From Betaproteobacteria bacterium (GTDB taxonomy: Bacteria > Pseudomonadota > Gammaproteobacteria > Burkholderiales > SG8-39): a stretch of 11,295 nucleotides of DNA. The position numbers and the translations under genes are program-made. The stretch covers positions 1 to 11,295 of the forward strand of contig JAEKLK010000061.1 in the NCBI GenBank assembly GCA_019509895.1. The letters are read 5' to 3'. Numbering within the stretch: the first letter of the stretch is position 1; every line of letters begins with the position of its first letter. Under the pieces are notes generated by a model. It was not told the origin of the DNA and did no database searches. It worked only from the letters and a program-made list of their open reading frames with translations. Positions 1 through 6,325 of this stretch are shown here, piece by piece.

Positions 1-633
1 CTGCAGTTCTCGCCGAGCGAGGACTTCGATCGCTATCCGCGCACCTTCGAGCGCGACCGGCAGATGCTGCAGGCAGAAGGCGTCCAATTGCTGTTCGCGC
101 CCACCGAGCAAGAGCTCTACCCGCGACCGCAGGTCTACCGCGTGCGGCCCGGACCGCTCGGCGAGGAGCTCGAGGGACGCTTTCGGCCGGGCTTTTTCGA
201 AGGCGTGTGCACCGTGGTGCTCAAGCTCTTCAATTGCGTGCAGCCCGCCGCCGCAGTCTTCGGCAAGAAGGACTATCAGCAGCTGGTCATCGTGCGCGGC
301 ATGGTGGCGGCGCTCGACCTGCCCATCCGCATCGTGGCCGGTGAAACCGTGCGCGAAGCCGACGGCCTGGCGATGAGCTCGCGCAACGCCTACCTGTCGT
401 CCGCCGAGCGGGCCGAGGCGCCGCGACTCTATCGCGTCCTGGGCGAGGTCGCCGCCGGCCGAGCTCCGGCGGAGGCCCGGCTGGAACTCGAGCGCTCGGG
501 CTGGCAGCCGGACTATGTGGAACTACGGCGCCGGGACGATCTTGCGCCGCCGCAGGCGGGTGATTCGGAGCTTATTGTCCTCGCAGCCGCGCGCCTGGGC
601 GGCACGCGCCTCATCGACAACGTCGAGTTCTAG
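1..633 (+). CDS. panC: Pantothenate synthetase PanC, 5'-truncated by window edge
   Basis: PanC is the cytoplasmic enzyme that joins pantoate and beta-alanine using ATP, the last step of pantothenate (vitamin B5, coenzyme A precursor) synthesis. Reading frame 1 is open from the first base, giving 210 codons that begin within the family's N-terminal domain (LQFSPSEDFDRYPRTFERD). The usual length is about 280 residues, so some 60-70 N-terminal residues, including the HIGH-type ATP motif, lie outside the window. Clear family motifs are FGKKDYQQ (bases 259-282) and MSSRNAYLS (373-399), the second being the KMSKS-like ATP-binding loop region. The first ATG inside the window (base 64) is internal, not the start. 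The linker before PDYVEL (around 440-520) looks shorter than in many PanC proteins. The TAG stop overlaps the stop of the convergent small gene. Identification is secure. Confidence 0.96.
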   Translation: MQFSPSEDFDRYPRTFERDRQMLQAEGVQLLFAPTEQELYPRPQVYRVRPGPLGEELEGRFRPGFFEGVCTVVLKLFNCVQPAAAVFGKKDYQQLVIVRGMVAALDLPIRIVAGETVREADGLAMSSRNAYLSSAERAEAPRLYRVLGEVAAGRAPAEARLELERSGWQPDYVELRRRDDLAPPQAGDSELIVLAAARLGGTRLIDNVEF

Positions 634-866
634 CCCGGATAGGGCTCGAAGGTCATCGATTCGACGGGACACCCCATGGTTTTTGCCATTTTGTCCATAG
701 CGTCGTCGGTGATCTGCACCGGCTGGAACTCCGCGTCCGCCCCCTTCGACTGGATGAAGGCCCGGGCGGCGGCCTCGGTGTTCCAGGTCACCACCGGGTC
801 CGGGGTCACACCCGGCACCTGGCGGCAAATCGGAAATCCATCGGACTTGTAGACGATGACGTACAT
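630..866 (-). CDS. Small hypothetical protein, 78 residues
   Basis: I do not recognise this family. The predicted 78-residue protein begins MYVIVYKSDGFPICRQVPG and ends with a Met/Pro-rich tail (MTFEPYPG). It has no signal peptide or membrane segment, two cysteines (residues 14 and 65) and an acidic C-terminal half, so it is probably a small cytoplasmic protein. The start at 866 is chosen because the protein then opens with a compact hydrophobic strand and a GGGGG stretch lies a few bases upstream. An in-frame ATG at 923 would add 19 arginine-rich residues of unlike composition. Its TAG stop shares bases with the panC stop (CTAG, 630-633), so the genes are convergent with no spacer. It is divergent from the rpfF-like gene and could share its control region. 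It may be real because the protein composition is normal rather than shadow-like, but no function is proposed. Confidence 0.62.
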   Translation of the reverse strand: MYVIVYKSDGFPICRQVPGVTPDPVVTWNTEAAARAFIQSKGADAEFQPVQITDDAMDKMAKTMGCPVESMTFEPYPG

Positions 867-921
867 CGAGCCCCCGGCGCGGGAGGTTAACCGATGTGGC
901 CATAGCGCAACAAGGCAGCGC

Positions 922-938
922 ATCAGGGAGGCCCTGAT
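922..938. promoter_or_regulatory. 17-bp palindrome, possible operator upstream of rpfF
   Basis: ATCAGGG (922-928) and CCCTGAT (932-938) form perfect 7-base arms around a 3-base centre. The palindrome directly abuts the candidate -35 element of rpfF, which is where a dimeric regulator would often bind. Binding is an inference; no known consensus is recognised. Confidence 0.4.
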
Positions 939-966
939 TGCCGCCTCCGGAAGGCGGGCGTTAAAT
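938..966 (+). promoter_or_regulatory. Candidate sigma-70 promoter of rpfF
   Basis: TTGCCG (938-943) and TTAAAT (961-966) each match the sigma-70 -35 and -10 consensus at four of six bases and are separated by exactly 17 bases. Transcription would start near 973 and give a leader of about 88 bases. The spacer itself is an inverted repeat (CCGCCT 941-946 with AGGCGG 952-957), which could be a second operator. Support is moderate, since neither hexamer is strong. Confidence 0.4.
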
Positions 967-1026
967 CGATCACGGGTGGCCGTGGTAGCGGCATCACCGT
1001 GCGCTTACCAGGGCCGATGCGATAGC

Positions 1027-1042
1027 GCCCCGCTTGCGGGGC
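1027..1042 (+). promoter_or_regulatory. GC-rich hairpin with CUUG tetraloop in the rpfF leader
   Basis: GCCCCG (1027-1032) and CGGGGC (1037-1042) form a perfect 6-bp GC stem closed by CTTG. CUUG is one of the known extra-stable RNA tetraloops. The hairpin ends 6 bases before the Shine-Dalgarno sequence (1049-1054), close enough to affect ribosome loading. It is followed by AATTTC rather than a real T run, so it is a poor intrinsic terminator. Confidence 0.5.
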
Positions 1043-1048
1043 AATTTC

Positions 1049-1054
1049 GGGGAG
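1049..1054 (+). promoter_or_regulatory. Ribosome binding site deciding the rpfF start
   Basis: GGGGAG lies 6 bases before ATG 1061, which makes that codon the best start. A TTG at 1034 is upstream of this site and within the hairpin. ATG 1055 touches the site and is too close, and ATG 1067 is a little far. Confidence 0.6.
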
Positions 1055-1060
1055 ATGGTA

Positions 1061-1999
1061 ATGAACATGCGTGATGCAGTAGGCCTTTGCATTCCTTACG
1101 GGCCGACGAATTCGCAGTACGAGACCGAATTCGATCCGGCCAGCCAGACAGTCTGGGGATATTTCAAGCCGCGCGGCACGGCGTGCTACAGCCTCGGGCT
1201 GCTCAAGGACATCCTCGCGCACGATCAGAAGCTGGTCGCGAACGGCGCGCGCGTCGAGGTCGACGGTGCGCTGCAGGACGCGCACTACTACGTCACCGGC
1301 TCGCGCGTGCCGCGCGTGTTCAATCTCGGGGGCGATCTGGCGCTCTTCGTGCTGCTGATCAAGGCGCGCGACCGCGACGCGCTCGCGCATTACGCGCGGC
1401 TGTGCATCGACAACATGTACCCGCGCATCCACAATTTCTTCAGCCCGACGCTCACCAAGATTGCGCTCGTGCAGGGCGACGCGCTCGGCGGCGGCTTCGA
1501 GTGCGCGCTTGCATCCGACGTGATCGTCGCCGAGGAGAGCGCGCAGCTCGGCTTTCCGGAAATCCTCTTCAATCTGTTCCCCGGCATGGGCGCCTACAGC
1601 CTGCTCTCGCGGCGTATCGGCATGCGCGCCGCCGAGGAACTGATCCTCTCGGGACGCATCCTGCCCGCGGCAGAGCTGCATCGCATCGGCGTCGTCGACC
1701 TACTCGCCAAGGACGGCGAAGGCGCCTCGGCGGTGCGCGACTGGATCACAGCCAACGCCAAGCGCCGCAACGGCGTCCAGGCCGCCTTCCGCGCGCGCAA
1801 GCTGGTGCACCCGGTGACGCGCGAAGAGCTCGACGCCATTACCGATGTGTGGGTGGACGCGGCCTTCCGGCTGCAGGATCGCGACCTGAAGATGATGGGC
1901 CGCATCGTGCGCGCGCAGATGCGCCGCACCGAGATCGGCGACGTGAGCGACGTGACGGAAGCGGCGCTCAACGAGGAACGGCTCGCCGAGGCCGTGTAG
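1061..1999 (+). CDS. rpfF: RpfF-like DSF synthase (crotonase/enoyl-CoA hydratase family)
   Basis: In Xanthomonas and Burkholderia, RpfF-type enzymes hydrolyse and dehydrate 3-hydroxyacyl-ACP to make cis-2-unsaturated fatty acids of the diffusible signal factor (DSF) family. The 312-residue product has the RpfF signature blocks FNLGGDLALF (residues 87-96), GDALGGGFE (139-147) and PEILFNLFPGMGAYS (166-180). E147 and E167 are 20 residues apart, matching the catalytic pair E141/E161 of X. campestris RpfF. The C-terminal helix (RLVRAQxRR-like, about 281-289) also matches. It is slightly longer than the 289-residue Xanthomonas protein, mainly at the N-terminus and the C-terminal tail. The start is set by the site at 1049-1054. 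It is monocistronic and convergent with the rpfGC block, unlike the Xanthomonas layout. A plain enoyl-CoA hydratase is much less likely given these motifs and the neighbours. Confidence 0.9.
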   Translation: MNMRDAVGLCIPYGPTNSQYETEFDPASQTVWGYFKPRGTACYSLGLLKDILAHDQKLVANGARVEVDGALQDAHYYVTGSRVPRVFNLGGDLALFVLLIKARDRDALAHYARLCIDNMYPRIHNFFSPTLTKIALVQGDALGGGFECALASDVIVAEESAQLGFPEILFNLFPGMGAYSLLSRRIGMRAAEELILSGRILPAAELHRIGVVDLLAKDGEGASAVRDWITANAKRRNGVQAAFRARKLVHPVTREELDAITDVWVDAAFRLQDRDLKMMGRIVRAQMRRTEIGDVSDVTEAALNEERLAEAV

Positions 2000-2035
2000 G
2001 CGGCGCTAGCTCGTGACGAGCGAGCTGAAGCCGCC
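1999..2035. terminator. Nested inverted repeat at the convergent rpfF/HDO junction
   Basis: GGCGGC (1999-2004) can pair with GCCGCC (2030-2035), enclosing GCTCG (2009-2013) with CGAGC (2017-2021). The structure spans the two stop codons, which are only 6 bases apart, and could slow polymerase on either strand. There is no T run on either side, so it is a weak candidate for a bidirectional terminator. Confidence 0.3.
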
Positions 2036-2710
2036 TTCCCGGAACATCAGGCCGAACTGGAAGAAATTGACCCGCGTGGAATTCACGATCGCATCCTGCG
2101 CCGACGGATCGTCGATGGTCTTCAGGAGCTTGTTCAGCTTCGCAAGGTGGTCGACGTCCATGGTGGCGTGCGACGACAGGAACCTGAAGCCGCCCTTGTC
2201 CACGTCGCGGCCGATGGCGCCGGCGATCGAATCCGAGACGCGACCCGCATATACGGAGGACACCACCTCGAGCATGTAGAGCATCCCCAGCACGGAACAT
2301 GGGTGAACGCGGTCGACGCCGTGGTAGTTGAAAGCCAACATGGCCTGGACCGGAGCGCTCGGCGGCCCGGCCTTGACGCTCGCGACATCACCCCCAATCG
2401 CCTCGATGTCCTCGAGCACCCATGTTTCGTGGCCTTTTTCCTCCTCGATGCGCTCGTAGAGCTCATAGCGCACATGCCGGTAGCGGTCGTCGCAGCGTGC
2501 CGCCGCCGCCGCCATCGTCGGACAGAAATGCCAGACCAGGTGGTACAGGTCGTGCAGGAAAGCCTTGTACTGCACGAGGCTCAGCCCGTGATGAATCATC
2601 GCGTGCATCGTCGGGATTTCCTCGAGGCCGCGGCGCGCGGCGTCGGTCATCTCGACCAGCGTGATGAAGAAAGACGCCGGCTTCGGTTTGCTTATGGCGA
2701 TCGTCGACAC
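2006..2710 (-). CDS. Heme-oxygenase-like (HDO/TenA-PqqC-like) putative iron oxidase
   Basis: The 234-residue, all-helical protein resembles the heme-oxygenase-like diiron oxidase (HDO) superfamily, often annotated as iron-containing redox enzymes. Candidate metal ligands have the family spacing: E91-x2-H94 (EEEKGHE), E148 (YMLEVV), and H181, D185 and H188 (HATMDVDH). Known superfamily members include UndA, which cleaves medium-chain fatty acids to alkenes, and the SznF and BesC oxygenases. No signal peptide or membrane segment is seen, so it should be cytoplasmic. The GTG start at 2710 follows a GGGGGG stretch at a workable distance and lies 31 bases after the rpfC stop, so the gene is probably co-transcribed with rpfG and rpfC. 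Its place between DSF sensor and DSF synthase suggests a role in signal chemistry, but substrate and reaction are unknown. A TenA-like or PqqC-like non-oxidase role is the main alternative. Confidence 0.78.
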   Translation of the reverse strand: MSTIAISKPKPASFFITLVEMTDAARRGLEEIPTMHAMIHHGLSLVQYKAFLHDLYHLVWHFCPTMAAAAARCDDRYRHVRYELYERIEEEKGHETWVLEDIEAIGGDVASVKAGPPSAPVQAMLAFNYHGVDRVHPCSVLGMLYMLEVVSSVYAGRVSDSIAGAIGRDVDKGGFRFLSSHATMDVDHLAKLNKLLKTIDDPSAQDAIVNSTRVNFFQFGLMFREGGFSSLVTS

Positions 2711-2741
2711 GTTATCCCCCCCGGACGGGAGATTGTAGCCG

Positions 2742-4847
2742 CTACGCGGTCGACTTTTTCCGTTCGCGCACGTAGCGCTCGAGTTCGCGCCGGGCCGCGG
2801 CGAGTTCCTCGCTCAAGGTTTGAAACAGCATGCGGCCCTGCAGCCGCATCTCGGCGTCGGTGAGGCCATTGAGGCGCGCGCAGAGCGCGGTCAGGCGGTC
2901 CGTGCCGATGCTGGCCGAGGAGCCCTTCATCGCATGGAGCAGCGATCGGAACTCCGCGTAATCGCGCGCCGCGAGCGCCTTCTCGACGCGCGAGAGCAGC
3001 GCGGCGTTGTCGGCGAGGAAGACGCCCACGAGCTTTTCAAGAAACGCGCTGCTCGAGCCGAGCTCTTCCAGGTGGCCCAGCGTTTCGCGGTTCACGACCG
3101 GCGCCGCCTCGGCCGGAACCGCACGGCGCGGACCGCTCCCGGCCTCGCGCGGGGCCGACTGCGGCCGGCCGTTGCTCAGTGCATGGACTTCCTCCAGCAG
3201 CCGCAGCGCCTCGATCGGCTTGCCGAGGAACGCGTCGAAGCCCGCCTGCAGCGCTTCGCGCCTCGCCTCGGGCGTCACATCGGCCGAAAGCATCGCCACC
3301 GGCAGGCGTTCCTTTCCCGCCCCCATCAGGCGAATTGCCTGCAGCGCCTCGATGCCGCCCATGCCCGGCATGTTGCGGTCGAGGAGCACGACGTCGGGCT
3401 GATAGCGCTCGAGCGCATCGAGCGCCTGCTCGCCGTCGTTCACCAGGACCACGCTGTGCCCGCCGCGCTCCAGGATCTTGCCGATCACCTCGCGATTGGT
3501 CGGGTTGTCGTCGGCCACGAGCACCTGCAGCTTGCGCGTGGCGGCGCTGCGCCGCGCGTAGTCCTGCAGCCGCACCACGCCCTCCTGCAGGTCGGTCTGC
3601 GTCGCGACCGAGTGCAGGATGTTGAAGAGCAGCCGCTTCTCCGCCGGCAGCTCGAGCACCGCGCCGAAACCCGAGACCAGCGCCTCCAGGCGGCGCACCT
3701 GCGCATGTTCGCGCACGGCGAGCACGATCGGCGGCACCGGCTCCGGGACCGAGCGGCGCAGGCGCTGTGCAAGCTTGACGTCCTCGCCGGCCCCGTAGAT
3801 CAGCACGCTGTGGTAGGGCTTGGCGATGCTGATGTCGCCGATCACGCGCGCAATAGCATCGTCGACATCTCCCGTGCTCACCGGCAGCGCGCCCCAGCCG
3901 GCGAGCGCCTGCTCGAGCGGCGCCGCCTCGGCGCCCGGGAAGCCGACCATCAGCACGCGCGCGCCCGCGAGCTCGCCGGTGCCGCTCGCGTGTTCCGGCT
4001 GCTTGTCGAGCTCGAGCTCCGCCCAGAACGTGCTCCCGAGGCCCACGGCGCTTTCGAGACCGATCTTGCCGCCCATCAGCTCGACCAGCTGCTTGGCGAT
4101 GGTGACGCCCAGCCCCGTGCCCCCGAAGCGCCGGGTGGTCGACTGATCGGCCTGCGTAAAGCTCTCGAAGATGCGCGCCTGCGCCTCCGGCGGGATGCCG
4201 ATGCCGGTATCGCGGATCGAGAACTTCAGGCGCACGGACTTTTCCGTCTCGCCCTGCGCCGAGACGTGCACCGTGACGCTGCCGCGCTCGGTGAATTTCA
4301 CGGCGTTGCCGATGAGGTTGATGAGCACCTGGCGCAAGTAGTGCGGATCGCCGCGCACCGCCGGCGGCACCTGCGGCATGATCGATACGACGAAGTCCAG
4401 CCCCTTCCCGGTGGCCTGCGGCGCGACGATGCGGCAGGTGCTGTTCACGAGCGCGTGCAGGTCGAAGTTGCCGCGCTCGATGGCGACCTTGCCGGCCTCG
4501 ATCTTCGAGAAGTCGAGCACGTCGTCCACCAGGCTCAGCATGGCGCGCGAAGAGCTGCGTAGCGTCTGCAGCATGTCGGCCTGCTCGCTGCTGAGCGTGG
4601 TGTCGCGCAGCAGGTCCGACATGCCGATGATGGCGTTCAGCGGCGTGCGCATCTCGTGGCTGACGACCGAGATGAAGCGGCGCTTCGCCTGGTTGGCCGC
4701 CTCGGCGCGCGCCAGCGCGTCGAACAACTTGGTCACGAGCGAGCGCACGTACAGGCTAAGGAGAATGAATCCGGCCAGCAGGCCGCAGCCGAGGGCGAAG
4801 TGGCCTCGCCAGAACGGATTCAGCCACAACACCAGAGAAAAGCCCAC
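2742..4847 (-). CDS. rpfC: RpfC-like hybrid sensor histidine kinase, 3' part of a frameshifted gene
   Basis: RpfC is the membrane sensor kinase for DSF; it phosphorylates RpfG by phosphorelay. Counting from GTG 4847, this frame encodes the last membrane segments (residues 1-10 and 17-38), HisKA with H64 (SHEMRTP), HATPase with N181, DTGIGIP (213-219) and GGTGLG (242-247), a degenerate receiver-like region (about 295-415), a complete receiver with D446/D447, D490 and K543, and an Hpt domain with H638 (HAMKGSS). GTG 4847 is only the first formal start: homologous sequence (INGFRFGKVYLL, bases 4904-4869) continues upstream in this frame without a start codon. The true N-terminus (GTG 5143) is in another frame. 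Thus the catalytic part is intact but detached from its sensor. The stop is 31 bases before the HDO gene. The rpfC assignment rests on the rpfG/rpfF neighbours and the RpfC-type N-terminus. Confidence 0.85.
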   Translation of the reverse strand: MGFSLVLWLNPFWRGHFALGCGLLAGFILLSLYVRSLVTKLFDALARAEAANQAKRRFISVVSHEMRTPLNAIIGMSDLLRDTTLSSEQADMLQTLRSSSRAMLSLVDDVLDFSKIEAGKVAIERGNFDLHALVNSTCRIVAPQATGKGLDFVVSIMPQVPPAVRGDPHYLRQVLINLIGNAVKFTERGSVTVHVSAQGETEKSVRLKFSIRDTGIGIPPEAQARIFESFTQADQSTTRRFGGTGLGVTIAKQLVELMGGKIGLESAVGLGSTFWAELELDKQPEHASGTGELAGARVLMVGFPGAEAAPLEQALAGWGALPVSTGDVDDAIARVIGDISIAKPYHSVLIYGAGEDVKLAQRLRRSVPEPVPPIVLAVREHAQVRRLEALVSGFGAVLELPAEKRLLFNILHSVATQTDLQEGVVRLQDYARRSAATRKLQVLVADDNPTNREVIGKILERGGHSVVLVNDGEQALDALERYQPDVVLLDRNMPGMGGIEALQAIRLMGAGKERLPVAMLSADVTPEARREALQAGFDAFLGKPIEALRLLEEVHALSNGRPQSAPREAGSGPRRAVPAEAAPVVNRETLGHLEELGSSSAFLEKLVGVFLADNAALLSRVEKALAARDYAEFRSLLHAMKGSSASIGTDRLTALCARLNGLTDAEMRLQGRMLFQTLSEELAAARRELERYVRERKKSTA

Positions 4848-5143
4848 CGCGCTGATACCGACCGAGACGAGCAGGTAGACCTTGCCGAAGCGGAAGCCAT
4901 TGATTCTCCCGGCGCGGCGAGGATGTGCGCGAAAATCAGCGCGGCCACCACCAGGTAGCCGGCCATCACCACCACCGTCGGCTCCAGTTGCTGGCCGCTG
5001 CCGACGATGAGCAGGTAGCCAAGGACCAGCGCACCGAGGAACAGGCGCACGAGCGCCTGCTCATGCTCTGTGTCGGGCCGCGCCGCGAGACGCTCGCGTA
5101 GCCGTGCAAGGATGCCGCCGGCGAGGCCGGTCAGCGCCGTCAC
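4820..5143 (-). pseudogene. rpfC: 5' fragment of rpfC: N-terminal membrane sensor, cut off by frameshift
   Basis: GTG 5143 overlaps the rpfG stop as GTGA, the expected coupled start of rpfC. The first 80 residues match the RpfC N-terminus: a basic amphipathic stretch then RPDTEHEQALVR (Xanthomonas has RADSEHAQNLIR), membrane segment 1 (about residues 31-48) and segment 2 (about 56-76), ending AHILAAPGE. From base 4903 the frame reads a Ser/Arg-rich tail and stops at 4820. The family continuation (NGFRFGKVYL, like GNGLRYGSNYL of RpfC) starts at 4901 in another frame. About 40 residues that hold membrane segment 3 in Xanthomonas RpfC are absent, so the event is a deletion of length 1 modulo 3, not a simple one-base slip. 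It may be a true inactivating deletion or a sequence or assembly error. Confidence 0.75.
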
Positions 5144-6237
5144 GCCTTGAATGGCGCCCCGGGCGCGTCGCGCCATTCGTTCTGGATGCGCAGCACTTCC
5201 TTCTTCATGCCGCTGAACGCATGCGCCATGCGCGGATCGAAATGCCGTCCGGCCTGGCTCGCGACGTACTCGAACGCCTGCTCGCTGGGCCAGGCGTTCT
5301 TGTACGGACGCACCGAAGTGAGCGCGTCGTACACGTCGGCGACCGAGACGATGCGCGCGCAAAGCGGGATGTGGTCGCCCACCAGGCCGTTCGGATAGCC
5401 GGAGCCGTCGTATTTCTCGTGATGCCCGAGCGCGATGAGCGCGCCCATGCGCACGTATTTCGAAGCGCTGCCCTTCAGGATCTCGTGGCCGATGAGCGGA
5501 TGACGGCGCATCACTTCCCACTCGGCGGCGTCGAGCTTGCCTTCCTTGAGCAGGATATGGTCAGGAATGCCGATCTTGCCGATGTCGTGCAGCGGGGCGG
5601 CGAGCTCCACCGTCTCGGCCTCGTCCGGATCGAGGCCGAGCGCGTTGGCGATCAGGCGCGAATAGCGCGACATGCGGATCAGGTGATAACCGGTTTCCTC
5701 GTCGCGAAACTCACCCGCGCGCGCCAAGCGCAGCAGCGTTTCCTTCTCACGCTCACGCACCTCGCGCGTCGCGTCCTCGACCATGTGCTCGAGCAGGCGC
5801 CGGCGGTCCTCCAGCACGACGTGCTGGCGGCGCAGCGTCAGCAGGTTGCGGCAGCGCGCCAGGCATTCGCGCGCATCGATCGGCTTGGTGAGGAAATCGG
5901 TAATGCCCGCATCGAGCGCGGCGTAGCGCACCTTGCGATCGTCGTGCACCGTGATCATGACGATCGGCACGTGCTCGTAGCCTGGCAGCGCGCGCAGGCG
6001 CTTGACGAACTCGATGCCGTCCATCTCCGGCATCATGTAGTCGACCAGCACCAGGTCGCAGACATGGCGCGCCGCCCATACCACTGCGTCCACCGGGCGC
6101 GCGAAGCCCTCGACCAGCACGCGCTCGTCGAGGCCGCGCACCACCTGCTCGAGAATGGCGCGCCCGGTCGACTGGTCGTCGACCACCATCACCGTGTTTT
6201 GCGCCGAAGGCAAGACGTGCACTTGCGCCCTGGCCAT
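5140..6237 (-). CDS. rpfG: RpfG-like response regulator, HD-GYP cyclic di-GMP phosphodiesterase
   Basis: RpfG is the cytoplasmic output of DSF signalling: phosphorylation by RpfC activates an HD-GYP domain that hydrolyses cyclic di-GMP. The 365-residue product (Xanthomonas: 378) has a receiver domain at about 16-135 with the acidic pair D20/D21, phospho-acceptor D66 (VDYMMPEMDG) and K118. A helical linker (about 138-170) leads to the HD-GYP domain with HDIGK (H217, D218), H246, H251 and HHEKYDGSGYPNGL (272-285), so the full catalytic set is present. ATG 6237 is preferred over TTG 6240 because GGGAGG (6242-6247) is then 4 bases away. The stop overlaps the GTG start of rpfC (GTGA), so translation is probably coupled. 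A tRNA gene ends 85 bases upstream on the same strand. With rpfC broken, RpfG might lack its normal phospho-donor. Confidence 0.93.
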   Translation of the reverse strand: MARAQVHVLPSAQNTVMVVDDQSTGRAILEQVVRGLDERVLVEGFARPVDAVVWAARHVCDLVLVDYMMPEMDGIEFVKRLRALPGYEHVPIVMITVHDDRKVRYAALDAGITDFLTKPIDARECLARCRNLLTLRRQHVVLEDRRRLLEHMVEDATREVREREKETLLRLARAGEFRDEETGYHLIRMSRYSRLIANALGLDPDEAETVELAAPLHDIGKIGIPDHILLKEGKLDAAEWEVMRRHPLIGHEILKGSASKYVRMGALIALGHHEKYDGSGYPNGLVGDHIPLCARIVSVADVYDALTSVRPYKNAWPSEQAFEYVASQAGRHFDPRMAHAFSGMKKEVLRIQNEWRDAPGAPFKA

Positions 6238-6325
6238 CAATCCTCCCTCTATTGAAAAGGCTACGCCCCGGCCCCCGGACTGTCCAGCAAGGCCGACCGC
6301 GTTTGAGTGTTTTTTGCACTGCGGC
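6238..6325. other. Short spacer between tRNA-Leu and rpfG
   Basis: This region lies upstream of rpfG on the minus strand. It contains the strong ribosome binding site GGGAGG (6242-6247) and an A-rich tract after the tRNA (minus strand CAAAAAAC, about 6310-6317). No convincing sigma-70 promoter for rpfG and no intrinsic terminator for the tRNA were found, so read-through from the tRNA promoter into rpfG is possible. Confidence 0.45.

Larger units (their letters stand above)
867..1060. other. Divergent intergenic region rich in inverted repeats
   Basis: This 194-base gap separates the minus-strand small gene from the rpfF-like gene and is the largest non-coding stretch in the window. It holds three clear inverted repeats (922-938, 941-957, 1027-1042), a weaker one (CACGG 971-975 with CCGTG 980-984), a candidate promoter (938-966) and the ribosome binding site of rpfF (1049-1054). 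No Clp/CRP-type TGTGA-N6-TCACA site was seen. Confidence 0.6.

Noticed and set aside
632..646. AGCCC/GGGCT hairpin at the panC and small-gene junction as a terminator
   Set aside because: The stem is only 5 bp and lacks a T run on either strand; it is too weak to call.
923..1681. Minus-strand open frame (252 codons) opposite rpfF and its upstream region
   Set aside because: The plus-strand frame has the catalytic and family motifs of RpfF; this frame has shadow-type composition and would run through the rpfF control region.
2820..4562. Long plus-strand open frame (580 codons) opposite rpfC
   Set aside because: It is antisense to a gene with clear kinase, receiver and Hpt motifs, and its product is a His/Arg/Ala-rich low-complexity sequence typical of shadow frames in high-GC DNA.
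5104..6255. Plus-strand open frame (383 codons) opposite rpfG
   Set aside because: It is antisense to a complete receiver/HD-GYP gene and is His/Arg/Ala-rich.
6307..6321. AGTG/CACT hairpin after tRNA-Leu as an intrinsic terminator
   Set aside because: The stem is only about 4 bp, the A/T tract is in the loop, and no U run follows on the minus strand.
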